Shown here piece after piece: positions 28,220 through 37,920 of a stretch of DNA of 64,000 nucleotides. The position numbers and the translations under genes are program-made. Source of the DNA: Actinomyces oris (GTDB taxonomy: Bacteria > Actinomycetota > Actinomycetes > Actinomycetales > Actinomycetaceae); contig NZ_MSKS01000009.1 in the NCBI RefSeq assembly GCF_001937445.1, forward strand, positions 128,507 to 192,506. Reading direction: 5' to 3'. The notes under the pieces are model-generated. The model worked only from the letters and a program-made list of their open reading frames with translations. It had not been told where the DNA came from and made no database searches. The stretch's first letter is position 1. Each line of letters starts with the position of its first letter.

Positions 28220-29185
28220 GTGAGCGCCTCACCCGCCTCTGAGGACGACAAGGTCGTCCTCAACAACCCCAAGCCCGTCCCCCGCCCGGGGACGTGGATC
28301 AGTGCCGCGATCGTCACGGTCCTGGGGGCCATGCTCATCCACGGGCTGGTCACCAATGAGAAGTTCCACTGGTCCACGGTCTGGTTCTTCCTGCGTGAGG
28401 TCCACGTGGTCAAGGCCGTCGGCTGGACGCTGCTGCTGACCTTCATGGCGATGGCCATCGGTATCGTGCTGGCGGTCACCACGGCGATCCTGCGCCAGTC
28501 CTCCAACCCGGTCCTGCGCTGGGTGGCGCTGGCCTACCTGTGGTTCTTCCGCGGTACCCCGATCTACACCCAGCTGGTCTTCTGGGGGGCGCTGTCCGCG
28601 CTCTACCAGAAGCTGAGTCTGGGAGTCCCCTTCGGCCCCGAGCTGCTGACCTTCAAGACGACGACGGTCTTCACCCCCTTCGTCGCGGCGGTCCTGGGGC
28701 TGGGCATCAACGAGGGCGCCTATCTCTCCGAGATCGTCCGCTCGGGCCTGAACTCGGTGGACAAGGGCCAGAGCGAGGCCGCCGGGGCCCTGGGCATGAG
28801 CAGGGGCCAGATCCTGCGCAGGATCGTCCTGCCGCAGGCGATGAGGGTCATCGTCCCGCCCACCGGCAACGAGACGATCTCCATGCTCAAGACGACCTCC
28901 TTGGTGCTGGCGGTCCCCTTCGCCCTGGATCTGACCTTCGTCACCAACTCCTACGCGTCGCTGACCTACCAGATCATTCCGCTGCTCCTGGTCGCGGCCA
29001 TCTGGTACATCATCATCACCTCGATCCTCATGGTGGGACAGCACTACATCGAGCGCTACTACGGCAAGGGCTTCGACCCTGACAAGTCCTCCGCCTCCTC
29101 GGGCCGGGGCCTGTCGGCCCGCCAGCAGGCCATCCTCGATGCGCACACCACCAAGGACAGTCCTTTCCTGGAGGTCACCCCATGA
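28220..29185 (+). CDS. Amino-acid ABC transporter permease
   Basis: Membrane subunit of 321 residues in the HisM/GlnP family. It has an N-terminal extension before the core helices ([21 protein letters not shown], then [16 protein letters not shown]). The EAA loop that docks on the ATPase is [20 protein letters not shown]. The start is GTG at 28220, three bases after the stop of the binding protein. The stop overlaps the ATPase ATG by four bases (ATGA). Five helices are expected. Confidence 0.93.
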   Translation: MSASPASEDDKVVLNNPKPVPRPGTWISAAIVTVLGAMLIHGLVTNEKFHWSTVWFFLREVHVVKAVGWTLLLTFMAMAIGIVLAVTTAILRQSSNPVLRWVALAYLWFFRGTPIYTQLVFWGALSALYQKLSLGVPFGPELLTFKTTTVFTPFVAAVLGLGINEGAYLSEIVRSGLNSVDKGQSEAAGALGMSRGQILRRIVLPQAMRVIVPPTGNETISMLKTTSLVLAVPFALDLTFVTNSYASLTYQIIPLLLVAAIWYIIITSILMVGQHYIERYYGKGFDPDKSSASSGRGLSARQQAILDAHTTKDSPFLEVTP

Positions 29186-29982
29186 GCACATCCGCCCACA
29201 CCGCGGCCGGGACGCCCAAGGTCGAGATCAGCGACCTGCACAAGTTCTTCGGTGAGCTGCACGTGCTGCGGGGCATCGACCTGATCGTCCCACCCGGCTC
29301 GGTGACGGTCCTCATCGGCCCGTCGGGCTCGGGCAAGTCGACGCTGCTGCGCTGTATCAATGAGCTGGAGTCCATCGACGCCGGCCGGGTCAAGGTCGAC
29401 GGCGAGCTCATCGGGATGCGTGAGGTCGAGCGCGGTGGCCGCACCGAGCTGCACGCGCTGTCGGACAAGGCCCGTGCTGCTCAGCGTGCCAAGATCGGCA
29501 TGGTCTTCCAGCGTTTCAACCTCTTCCCCCACATGACGGCTCTGCAGAACGTCATGGAGGCACCGGTCCTGGTCAAGAAGATTCCGAAGGCCAAGGCCCG
29601 CGAGCGCGGCGTCGAGCTGCTGGAGCGGGTGGGGCTGGGGGATCGCCTCGACCACTACCCCTCCCAGCTCTCCGGTGGTCAGCAGCAGCGGGTGGCGATC
29701 GCCCGGGCTCTGGCGATGGACCCTGAGCTCATGCTCTTCGACGAGCCGACCTCGGCCCTGGACCCCGAGCTGGTCGGTGAGGTGCTGCAGGTGATGAAGG
29801 ACCTCGCCGCCTCCGGCATGACGATGGTCGTGGTCACCCACGAGATGGGCTTCGCCCGGGAGGTCGGCGACCAGCTGGTCTTCATGGACGGTGGCGTCAT
29901 CTGCGAGTCCGGTGACCCCGTCAAGGTCCTGGACGACCCGCAGGCCGAGCGCACCCGGGCCTTCCTCTCCTCGGTCCTGTAG
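29182..29982 (+). CDS. Amino-acid ABC transporter ATP-binding protein
   Basis: Nucleotide-binding subunit of 266 residues in the GlnQ/HisP family. Walker [11 protein letters not shown]-loop [15 protein letters not shown], signature [15 protein letters not shown], Walker [17 protein letters not shown] and the switch [13 protein letters not shown] are all intact. A small insertion after [10 protein letters not shown] is seen in some actinobacterial homologues. It is translationally coupled to the permease by an ATGA overlap. It energises the importer at 27296-29185. Confidence 0.95.
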   Translation: MSTSAHTAAGTPKVEISDLHKFFGELHVLRGIDLIVPPGSVTVLIGPSGSGKSTLLRCINELESIDAGRVKVDGELIGMREVERGGRTELHALSDKARAAQRAKIGMVFQRFNLFPHMTALQNVMEAPVLVKKIPKAKARERGVELLERVGLGDRLDHYPSQLSGGQQQRVAIARALAMDPELMLFDEPTSALDPELVGEVLQVMKDLAASGMTMVVVTHEMGFAREVGDQLVFMDGGVICESGDPVKVLDDPQAERTRAFLSSVL

Positions 29983-29992
29983 CGCGGGCCGG

Positions 29993-30646
29993 TCAGGAGG
30001 CGGCTCGGTCCCAGGCCCCGTCATCCCAGGAGGTCAGGCTCCACCCGGTACCGGGATCGCCGTCGACGACGGTGATCCCGGTGTTGTGCATGGGGTGGTC
30101 GGCGACCCACAGCGGGTCCACGCCGCCTCCGGCGGCAGCCCTCAGGGAGGTCCACAGGCGCAGCGCGGTGCCGTGGGAGACGAGCAGGGCCGCTGAGTCT
30201 CCCGCCCGGGCGGCCTGCTCGCAGATACGGCCGACGGCCTTGTCGAAGCGTTGAAGCGTGTCGTGCCCGTCCTCCGGGGATCCGGGAATGCGGCAGGCGG
30301 GGCGCCCCGCCATCCAGGCCCGGGTGGTGTCCACGTAGCAGGCCACCGAGCGCGCGTCAGTGTTCATCTCCAGGTCGGCGGCCAACACCTCACGCAGTCC
30401 CGAGTCGACGGTGGCGCTCAGGCCGGTGGCGGCCTCGATGGGGGCGATGGTCTGCCTGGCGCGCAGGATCGGGGAGACCCACAGCGACCCCAGCCCGTGG
30501 AGGAGGCCGGCCTTGTCCAAACGGTCCGGCAATCCGTCGGCCTGCTCCAGCCCTACCTCATCCAGGGGATTTCCGGGGAAGGCGGTGTCGAGTGCCTGCA
30601 TGACATTGGCCTCGGTGCAACCGTGGCGTACGAGAATGAGCCTCAC
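29993..30646 (-). CDS. Histidine phosphatase family protein (phosphoglycerate mutase-like)
   Basis: 217-residue branch-1 histidine phosphatase. The catalytic phospho-histidine motif is LVRHGCTEAN at residues 5-14, and the second catalytic His lies in LLVSHGTALRLWTSL. The Glu donor region is LGSLWVSPILRARQT. Such proteins act on small phosphorylated metabolites; specificity cannot be assigned. GTG at 30646. Convergent with the ABC operon. Confidence 0.87.
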   Translation of the reverse strand: MRLILVRHGCTEANVMQALDTAFPGNPLDEVGLEQADGLPDRLDKAGLLHGLGSLWVSPILRARQTIAPIEAATGLSATVDSGLREVLAADLEMNTDARSVACYVDTTRAWMAGRPACRIPGSPEDGHDTLQRFDKAVGRICEQAARAGDSAALLVSHGTALRLWTSLRAAAGGGVDPLWVADHPMHNTGITVVDGDPGTGWSLTSWDDGAWDRAAS

Positions 30647-30742
30647 GGCGGCAAGTCTGCCAGGTTCTCAGTTGCGGGGACCCAGGGCGACAGTGCGATC
30701 CTCATCGCCTACAGGCCCGTGTCCGGTGCGATCCGCGCCCGG

Positions 30743-33700
30743 TCAGCTCCAGGGGTAGGGCCCCTCCGGCCGCCTTCTGGTGGCACGGGGGCGGCCGGCC
30801 CGCCTGGAGCCCTTGGAGCTGGCGCTCTTGGAGGCTGCCGCCCCAGTACCCCGACGGGACTGCGCGCGAGCGGTCCGGGCCGGGCCTGATGAACCCGGCG
30901 GCGGTGACTCCGAGCTGTGCGGCTGAGCCTGCGAGGCGGTGCTCGACGGCGTCGATGCGGTGGAGCCCTGGGCATCGGCGTCGGCGTCGGCGTCGGCGAA
31001 GACGATGCGCTCGGCCACTGCGCGCGCGTGGCGGGCGCTGCGACGGTAGAGGTCCTCAAGCTCTCGCTCCCTGCCCGCACCCAGGCCAATGAGGCGCCCC
31101 ACCAGGCGGATCTCCCGGATCTGGATGGGGAGGACCTGAGAGCGCGGCCCCGAGGTGCGCCCGGTTCCCAGGACGATCGCTGAGCGCAGGCGGCTGGCCA
31201 GGATCCAGGCCGCGACCAGCTCTCCCCCGCCGTCCGCGCTCAGCACCCCGGCCTGGACCGCGGCCTGGAGGGCAGCGACGGTCGAGGTGGTTCGCAGCTG
31301 GGGTATCCGACCGGCGTGAGCGAGCTGGAGCACCTGGGCGCTCCATTCCACGTCACTGAGCCCACCGGGGCCGAGCTTGAGGTGGCGGGCCGGGTCAATG
31401 CCCCGGGGCAGGCGCTCGGCCTCCACCCGGGCCTTGATCCTGCGGATCTCCCGCAGGTCCTGGGGCGCCAGACCCTCCTGCGCCCAGCGCAGCGGGTTGA
31501 TGAGCTCCTCGAAACGCCGGCCCAGGTCACGGTCCCCGGCGCAGAAGCGGGCGCGCAGCAGCGCCTGGCGCTCCCACAGGGCGGACCAGCGGCCGTAGTA
31601 CTCGCGGTAGGCGTCCAGTGAACGGCTCATGACGCCGTTGCGGCCCTCGGGCCGCAGGTCGCAGTCCACTTCAAGGGGGTGCGGGAGCGCTGAGGCCAGA
31701 AGCCCCATGACCTGCTTGGCGACGGCCTCGGCCTCCTGGGCGGCGGCCTCCTCCCCCGCCCCGTCGCGGGCCTGGTGGACGAAGAGGACATCTGCGTCTG
31801 AGGCGTACCCGATCTCGCGACCTCCCAGGCGTCCCATGGCGATGATGGTGTGGCGGGCGCGGGCGGCCTGCCAGCACCCGCCTGCGTCGGGCCCCGCGGA
31901 GACTGCCTCCACCCCGTCGCGCTGGGCGATGACCAGCCCGGTGGCCACGGTCAATGCCCCGGCCAGGACCGCGTCGGTGGCGTCGGAGAGGATGGAGGCG
32001 GTGCGTTCGGGGTCGATGCCGTCCAGGCAGTCCGCCAGTGAGGCGCGCACCTCCTCGCGGGCGCGCACTCTCAGGATCGCCTGGACCGCCTCGAGCGCCT
32101 GCTCGGTAAGGGCCGTGTCATCGGGTCCGGTGAGACTGCGACGGCGCAGGACGGCGGCGACCTCCTCCGCCAGCGCGCCGGATCGGCGGGGGGCGAGCTC
32201 GTCGTCGTCGTCGAGCCAGGCGATGGACTCGGGGAACTCCGCGAGGCGCTCGGTGGCCCAGTGGGCGCTGGAGAGGACCTGGCACAGCCGGCGTGCCGCC
32301 ACCGGCGAGTCCCGCAACATGGCCAGGTACCAGTGCGAGCCCCCGATGGCCTCAGACAGCCTCCGGAAGGAGAGCAGACCGAAATCAGGGTCGGCTCCCT
32401 CACCGATCCAGCCGATGATGACCGGCAGCAGCTGGCGCTGGATCGCGGCGCGACGGCTGACTCCCTCGGTGAGGGCCTGGATGTGACGCAGGGCCCCGTC
32501 GGGGTCCGTGTAGCCGACGGCGATGAGGCGCTCGCGCGCCGCCTGAGGGCTCAGGGCCATCTCGTCGGCGCTGAGGGCGGCCGCGAAGGCCAGCAGGGGA
32601 CGGTAGTAGATCTCCTGGTGGAGGGCCCGTACCCGCCGGCGCAGGTCTTTGAAGTCCTCCCACAGGCTGTCTCCGTGGCCCAGGCAGTTGCTGATGCCCC
32701 GCTCGATGCGGCGCAGGTCCTCCTCCTTGTCGGGAAGGTTGTGGGTGCGGCGTAGCCGGAAGAGCTGGCTGCGATGCTCCAGCAGTCGCAGGGCCTTGTA
32801 GCAGCCGCTCAAGGCCGCGGCGTCGGTGCGACTGACGTATCCGCCCGCGCTGAGAGCGTCGAGGGCCTCCAGGGTGCCGCGTACGCGCAGGCTCTCGTCG
32901 GAGCGACCGTGGACGAGCTGGAGGAGCTGGACGGTGAACTCGACGTCTCGCAGGCCCCCGGGCCCGAGCTTGATGCGCCGGTCCGCTCCGCCGCGCGGCA
33001 CGGACTCCTTCTCCACCCGGCGCCGCATGGCACGGGCGTCCTCCACGAAGTGCTCCCGTCGGCTGGCCTCCCACACGTAGGGCGCCACGCCCTGCTCGTA
33101 GCGGGCGCCGAGCTCAGCGTGGCCGGCACAGGCCCTGGCCTTGAGCAGGGCCTGGAACTCCCAGGAGGCGGCCCACCTGCGGTAGTAGGCCAGGTGGGAG
33201 TCAAGAGTGCGCACGAGCGCGCCGTCCTTGCCCTCGGGGCGCAGCGCCGTGTCCAGTGGCCACAGAGGCGGCTCGGGCGCCGTGGCGGAGACGACGTGGG
33301 CGAGCTCAGTAGCCAGGTGCGTGCCGACCTCCACGAGGTACTCCTCGCTGATCGGCTCGTGAGCGCCCTGCGGCTCGTGGGCGGGGCCGACGACGTAGAC
33401 GACGTCGACGTCCGAGATGTAGTTGAGCTCGCGGGCCCCGGTCTTTCCCATGGCGATCACGGCGAGGGCCACCTCATCGGCCTGCGGTCCGACGGCGGCG
33501 CGGGCGATGAGCAGGGCCGCGTCCAGGGCGGCATCGGCGAGGTCGGTCATGCGGCGACAGACGGTGGGGACGTGCTCGATCGGGTCGGCGCTGGTGAGGT
33601 CATCGGCGACGATTGCCGTGAGCCGGTCCCGGTAGGCGCGCCGCAGCGCCGCGGTCGCCCGGCTGACAGCGCAGTCTCCCGGGTGAGGGGGTCTCTTATC

Positions 33701-34369
33701 GCTGTCTGTGGGGGCGGCCTGCGCAGGGGCGGTCTGCCCCAGCGCGTCGTGGACCACTCGTTGCAGCACCTCGCCGGGACCGGCCTCCTCCGGGGAGCTC
33801 CACGCCCTGCGCATCCCGAGCGCCGTGAGGCGCTCGGGATGCGCCACGAGGAAGTCGCCCAGGGCCTGCGAGGCGCCCAGGACCGCGAGCAGGCGGCGCC
33901 TGTGCTCACGCGGCCCCGCGGCCGGATCGTTCATGATGCTGCGTAGAAGTGTTGCCGGCGTCGTCGTGCACCCGGGCTCGACACCGTCTGCCGACGCCAG
34001 GTCACCCGACTCGGCTGCGGACGCGGCCTCGGCGAGTCGGACGAGGCTGAGCAGAGCCATGTCGGGATCGGCGGTGAGCGCCAGGGAGTCGATGAGCTCC
34101 TCACGCGCCGGTCCGAGTCGCACGTCAGCGGGCCGGCCGCCTAGCCGCCTGGAGTGGTCCGCTGAGGTGCGCCCGCCGGGGTCACCCGCCTCTTCGGCGT
34201 CGTCGTCCTGAGCGTCTTCCGGCAGGAAGGGCAGCAGCGCCGGGTCACCCAGGAGCTCCCCGGCACGGGCGGCATTGTGGAACCCGGCCCGCAGCAGCAG
34301 GGTCCTGGGCGAGGAGCTGTGCCGGGAGGGGGAACCGATCGGTGTCCGCTTCTCGCTGCGGTCTCTCAC
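30743..34369 (-). CDS. glnE: Bifunctional glutamine synthetase adenylyltransferase/adenylyl-removing enzyme
   Basis: 1208 residues with two nucleotidyltransferase halves. The N-terminal half has GKTGARELNYISDVDVVYV (adenylyl removal) and the C-terminal half GRLGGREIGYASDADVLFV (adenylylation), each followed by a helical GlnE-associated domain (LGPGGLRDVEFTVQ; LGPGGLSDVEWSAQ). Length exceeds the usual 950-1000 residues because of insertions and a low-complexity Ser/Arg/Ala tail (after FADADADADAQGS). GTG at 34369 follows AGGAGA, 18 bases after the glnA2 stop, so both share a transcript. Its target should be Tyr402 of the glnA product. Confidence 0.95.
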   Translation of the reverse strand: MRDRSEKRTPIGSPSRHSSSPRTLLLRAGFHNAARAGELLGDPALLPFLPEDAQDDDAEEAGDPGGRTSADHSRRLGGRPADVRLGPAREELIDSLALTADPDMALLSLVRLAEAASAAESGDLASADGVEPGCTTTPATLLRSIMNDPAAGPREHRRRLLAVLGASQALGDFLVAHPERLTALGMRRAWSSPEEAGPGEVLQRVVHDALGQTAPAQAAPTDSDKRPPHPGDCAVSRATAALRRAYRDRLTAIVADDLTSADPIEHVPTVCRRMTDLADAALDAALLIARAAVGPQADEVALAVIAMGKTGARELNYISDVDVVYVVGPAHEPQGAHEPISEEYLVEVGTHLATELAHVVSATAPEPPLWPLDTALRPEGKDGALVRTLDSHLAYYRRWAASWEFQALLKARACAGHAELGARYEQGVAPYVWEASRREHFVEDARAMRRRVEKESVPRGGADRRIKLGPGGLRDVEFTVQLLQLVHGRSDESLRVRGTLEALDALSAGGYVSRTDAAALSGCYKALRLLEHRSQLFRLRRTHNLPDKEEDLRRIERGISNCLGHGDSLWEDFKDLRRRVRALHQEIYYRPLLAFAAALSADEMALSPQAARERLIAVGYTDPDGALRHIQALTEGVSRRAAIQRQLLPVIIGWIGEGADPDFGLLSFRRLSEAIGGSHWYLAMLRDSPVAARRLCQVLSSAHWATERLAEFPESIAWLDDDDELAPRRSGALAEEVAAVLRRRSLTGPDDTALTEQALEAVQAILRVRAREEVRASLADCLDGIDPERTASILSDATDAVLAGALTVATGLVIAQRDGVEAVSAGPDAGGCWQAARARHTIIAMGRLGGREIGYASDADVLFVHQARDGAGEEAAAQEAEAVAKQVMGLLASALPHPLEVDCDLRPEGRNGVMSRSLDAYREYYGRWSALWERQALLRARFCAGDRDLGRRFEELINPLRWAQEGLAPQDLREIRRIKARVEAERLPRGIDPARHLKLGPGGLSDVEWSAQVLQLAHAGRIPQLRTTSTVAALQAAVQAGVLSADGGGELVAAWILASRLRSAIVLGTGRTSGPRSQVLPIQIREIRLVGRLIGLGAGRERELEDLYRRSARHARAVAERIVFADADADADAQGSTASTPSSTASQAQPHSSESPPPGSSGPARTARAQSRRGTGAAASKSASSKGSRRAGRPRATRRRPEGPYPWS

Positions 34370-34387
34370 AGCTGTCTCCTGCTGCGC

Positions 34388-35719
34388 TCAGGCACGAGGG
34401 AAGAACTGGCCGATCTCGAAGTCGGTGACCTGGGCGTCGTAGGCCCGGTACTCGCGGCGCTTGTTGCGCAGGAAGAACTCGAAGGTGTCCTCACCGAAGG
34501 TGTCCGCCACCAGGTCGGAGCGCTCCATGGCGGCCACCGCGCTCTTGAGCGAGGTGGGCAGGGCGTGGATGCCCAGCGCCCTGCGCTCCATCTCCGACAG
34601 GGCCCAGACATCGTCCTCGGCCTCCGGGGGAAGCTCGTAGCCCTCCTCGATGCCCTTGAGACCCGCGGCCAGAATGACCGCATAGGCCAGGTAGGGGTTG
34701 GCCGAGGAGTCGATACCGCGGAACTCCACCCGCGTCGACTGGGCCTTGCCGGGCTTGTGCATGGGGACGCGCACCAGGGCGGAGCGGTTGTCGTGGCCCC
34801 AGCACACGTAGCTGGGGGCCTCGTCCCCTCCCCACAGGCGCTTGTAGGAGTTGACGTGCTGGTTGGTGACGGCCGTGATCTCCGAGGCGTGGTGCAGCAG
34901 ACCGGCGATGAAGGAGCGACCGGTGGCGGAGAGCTGGTACTGGCCGGCGGGGTCGAAGAAGGCGTTGCGGTCACCCTCGAACAGGGAGAAGTGCGTGTGC
35001 ATGCCCGAGCCGAACTGGTCGGGGAAGGGCTTGGGCATGAAGGTCGCCAGGCAGCCCTCCTTGAGGGCCACCTCCTCCACGACGGCACGGAAGGTCATGA
35101 TGTTGTCCGCCATGGACAGGGCATCAGCGAAGCGCAGGTCGATCTCGTTCTGGCCCGGGCCGCCCTCGTGGTGGGAGAACTGCACCGAGATCCCCATCTG
35201 CTCGAGCATGAGGATGGCTTGGCGGCGGAAGTCGTGGGCGGTACCCCCGGGCACGTGGTCGAAGTAACCGGCGTCGTCAGTGGGGCGGATGCGCCCGTCG
35301 GCGTCACAGTTGACCAGGTAGAACTCGATCTCCGGGTGGATGTAGCAGGTGAATCCGGCCTCGGCGACCCTGGCGAGCTGACGCTCGAGCACGGAGCGCG
35401 GGTCGGTGCGGGCCGGCTCGCCGTCGGGCGTGAGAACGTCGCAGAACATGCGGGCCACGCCGTTGTCCCCGTCCCGCCACGGCAGCATCTGGAAGGTGGA
35501 GGGGTCAGGGGCCAGAAGCATGTCGGACTCGAAGACGCGCGTCAGGCCCTCGATGGCCGATCCGTCGAAGCCGATGCCCTCCTCGAAGGCGCTCTCGACC
35601 TCGGCCGGCGCGATGGCCACGGACTTGAGCTGTCCGGAGACGTCAGTGAACCACAGGCGGATGAAGCTGATGTCGCGTTCCTCGATGGCGCGGAGCACGT
35701 ACTCCTGCTGCTTGTCCAA
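34388..35719 (-). CDS. glnA2: Glutamine synthetase, type I, GlnA2-like
   Basis: Second glutamine-synthetase family enzyme, 443 residues. The probable start is TTG at 35719 (reads MDKQQEYVLR) with AGGAGG five bases upstream, and the N-terminus then matches actinobacterial GlnA2. It shows RLWFTDVSGQLKSVAIAPAE, GIGFDGSAIEGL, YIHPEIEFYLV, SHHEGGPGQNEIDLRF and MPKPFPDQFGSGMHTHFSLF. The Tyr-containing adenylylation loop of GlnA1 is replaced by YELPPEAEDDVWALSEMER, so GlnE control is doubtful despite the operon. The start codon is not certain because longer in-frame forms exist. Confidence 0.93.
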   Translation of the reverse strand: MDKQQEYVLRAIEERDISFIRLWFTDVSGQLKSVAIAPAEVESAFEEGIGFDGSAIEGLTRVFESDMLLAPDPSTFQMLPWRDGDNGVARMFCDVLTPDGEPARTDPRSVLERQLARVAEAGFTCYIHPEIEFYLVNCDADGRIRPTDDAGYFDHVPGGTAHDFRRQAILMLEQMGISVQFSHHEGGPGQNEIDLRFADALSMADNIMTFRAVVEEVALKEGCLATFMPKPFPDQFGSGMHTHFSLFEGDRNAFFDPAGQYQLSATGRSFIAGLLHHASEITAVTNQHVNSYKRLWGGDEAPSYVCWGHDNRSALVRVPMHKPGKAQSTRVEFRGIDSSANPYLAYAVILAAGLKGIEEGYELPPEAEDDVWALSEMERRALGIHALPTSLKSAVAAMERSDLVADTFGEDTFEFFLRNKRREYRAYDAQVTDFEIGQFFPRA

Positions 35720-35912
35720 TGGGGCCTCCTCAGCATGGTGGCGCGCTAGCCCGCCGACGACGTGGCCGGTGGTCCTGCGCCCGAGACGTTCTGCCGGGTC
35801 CAGCCTAGTGCGCGGGTGCGTCAGACAGGTTTCGCAGAACACCCTCGGCGAAGGACGTCAGTGGTCCGTCCGAGGCGCTGGCGCGCTGCAACACCTCAGG
35901 TAGCCTCATGCC

Positions 35913-36758
35913 ATGGCTACACCCGAGTCCCCTTACGGTACGTCCGCCCCCGTCGTCGCAGGCGGCAAGCCCGTGCGCGTTCATCACCTGGCGGCCGCCA
36001 AGAAGGACGGCACCAAGCTGGTCATGCTCACCGCCTACGACGCCGTGACCGCCCAGATCCTGGATGCGGCGGGAACCGACCTGCTGCTGGTGGGCGACTC
36101 CATCGGCAATGTCATGCTGGGGCACGACTCCACGCTGCCGGTGGAGCTCGATGAGATGGTGGTGGCCACCCGCTCGGTGGCCAGGGCGACCAAGCGTGCC
36201 CTGGTCGTGGCCGACCTCCCCTTCGGCACGTACGAGGCCGGTCCGGAGCAGGCACTGGCCAGCGCGGTGCGCCTCATGAAGGCGGGGGCCAACGCCGTCA
36301 AGCTCGAGGGCGGCAGCCCCCGGGCAGCCAGTGTGAGGGTACTGACCCAGGCCGGTATCCCGGTGGTGGGGCACCTGGGGTTCACCCCGCAGAGCGTCAA
36401 CATGCTCGGCGGCTTCCGGGTTCAGGGTCGCGGCGAGGCCGCTGACGTGCTGCTGGCCGACGCGCAGGCGCTGGCTGAGGCGGGGGCGATCGCCCTCGTC
36501 CTGGAGATGGTGCCCGAGCCCCTGGCCGCCCGCGTCACCGAGTCGCTCACGATCCCCACGATCGGTATCGGCGCGGGCGCGCGCTGCGACGGGCAGGTCC
36601 TGGTCTGGACGGACATGGCCGGGATGACGGACTGGTCACCGCGCTTCGCCCACCAGTTCGGGCAGATCGGCGAGGCCCTGCGGCAGGCGGCCGTCGACTA
36701 CGGCGCCGCGGTGCGCGAGGAGTCCTTCCCCTCAGAGAAGCACTGGTTCAGCTCCTGA
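35913..36758 (+). CDS. panB: 3-methyl-2-oxobutanoate hydroxymethyltransferase
   Basis: First step of pantothenate synthesis: ketoisovalerate plus 5,10-methylene-THF to ketopantoate. Motifs are MLTAYDAVTAQILDAAG, GDSIGNVMLGHDSTLPV (metal and substrate), KLEGG, GHLGFTPQSVNMLGGF with Arg, and TIGIGAGARCDGQVLVWTDM. Length 281, normal. ATG at 35913 has only a weak Shine-Dalgarno. It stands alone; other pan genes are not in the window. Confidence 0.96.
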   Translation: MATPESPYGTSAPVVAGGKPVRVHHLAAAKKDGTKLVMLTAYDAVTAQILDAAGTDLLLVGDSIGNVMLGHDSTLPVELDEMVVATRSVARATKRALVVADLPFGTYEAGPEQALASAVRLMKAGANAVKLEGGSPRAASVRVLTQAGIPVVGHLGFTPQSVNMLGGFRVQGRGEAADVLLADAQALAEAGAIALVLEMVPEPLAARVTESLTIPTIGIGAGARCDGQVLVWTDMAGMTDWSPRFAHQFGQIGEALRQAAVDYGAAVREESFPSEKHWFSS

Positions 36759-36862
36759 CGGTTCTGGCAGTGATAAGACCCACAGCGTCATGGTGGAGGC
36801 CCTGAGCCGCTGGCTGGGTGGAAGGTCACGCGAACCGGATGCCTCCTTCTATGCTTACGACC

Positions 36863-37759
36863 ATGAGTTCTTCGGCTTCTTCCTCCTCGCCGGCCGATCG
36901 CGCACCGCGCGGCACACTGACTCCCGGGACACTCAGCCCTGAGCGTCATGTGCCGGCGTCTATCGCACGCCCCGAGTACATGTTCCATGACGGCCCCGAG
37001 CGGGTGACGGCCTCGGAGATCAAGGACGCCGAGACGATCGAGCGGATCAGGGTCGCGGGACGGCTGGCCGCCCGCGCCCTGGCCGAGGCCGCCAAGGCGA
37101 TCGCCCCGGGGGTGAGCACCGACGAGCTGGACCGGATCGCCCACGAGTACCTGTGCGACCACGGCGCCTACCCCTCATGCCTGGGCTACATGGGTTTCCC
37201 CAAGTCGATCTGCACCTCGATCAACGAGGTCATCTGCCACGGCATCCCGGACTCGACCCGCTTGAATGAGGGAGACCTCATCAATCTGGACGTCACCGCC
37301 TACATCGGTGGGGTCCACGGCGACACGAACGCCACCTACGCCGTCGGCGAGGTCGATCGTGAGACGGAGCTGCTCATCGAACGCACCCGCACCGCGATGG
37401 AACGGGGCATCAAGGCCGTCAAGCCGGGGCGCGAGGTCAACGTCATCGGCCGCGTCATCGAGGCCTACGCCAAGCGCTTCAACTACGGGGTGGTGCGCGA
37501 CTACACCGGACACGGCGTCGGCGAGGCCTTTCACTCAGGGCTCATCATCCCCCACTACGACGCCGCTCCCCTCCATGACGAGATCATCGAGACAGGGATG
37601 GTGTTCACCATCGAGCCGATGCTCACACTCGGCGGCATCGAGTGGGAGCAGTGGGACGACGGCTGGACGGTGGTCACCAAGGACCGTTCTCGTACCGCAC
37701 AGTTCGAGCACACGCTCGTGGTGACCGATGAGGGTGCCGAGGTGCTCACCCTGCCTTGA
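36863..37759 (+). CDS. map: Methionine aminopeptidase type I
   Basis: Removes the initiator Met from nascent proteins; dinuclear metallopeptidase. Metal ligands sit in the expected motifs: [17 protein letters not shown] (Asp pair), [13 protein letters not shown] (His), TIEPMLTL (Glu) and SRTAQFEHT (Glu). Start taken at the ATG at 36863 (298 residues). There is no Shine-Dalgarno, but a TATGCT -10-like hexamer lies about seven bases upstream, so the mRNA may be leaderless. The N-terminal 45-residue Ser/Pro extension is found in actinobacterial type Ib/c enzymes. Confidence 0.94.
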   Translation: MSSSASSSSPADRAPRGTLTPGTLSPERHVPASIARPEYMFHDGPERVTASEIKDAETIERIRVAGRLAARALAEAAKAIAPGVSTDELDRIAHEYLCDHGAYPSCLGYMGFPKSICTSINEVICHGIPDSTRLNEGDLINLDVTAYIGGVHGDTNATYAVGEVDRETELLIERTRTAMERGIKAVKPGREVNVIGRVIEAYAKRFNYGVVRDYTGHGVGEAFHSGLIIPHYDAAPLHDEIIETGMVFTIEPMLTLGGIEWEQWDDGWTVVTKDRSRTAQFEHTLVVTDEGAEVLTLP

Positions 37760-37920
37760 GGCAGCGGGTATTGCTACCCATCCACATCCGGGACGATCGA
37801 GCGCCGTCACGTTGCCTCACGATAAGGTGACGACGTAAGGTCCTTCGGTAGCGGACATCTCTATTCTGCACAGGAAGCCCATGCGGGTTTCTCCCCGTTC
37901 ATTTCCTCACGGAGGTTCTC

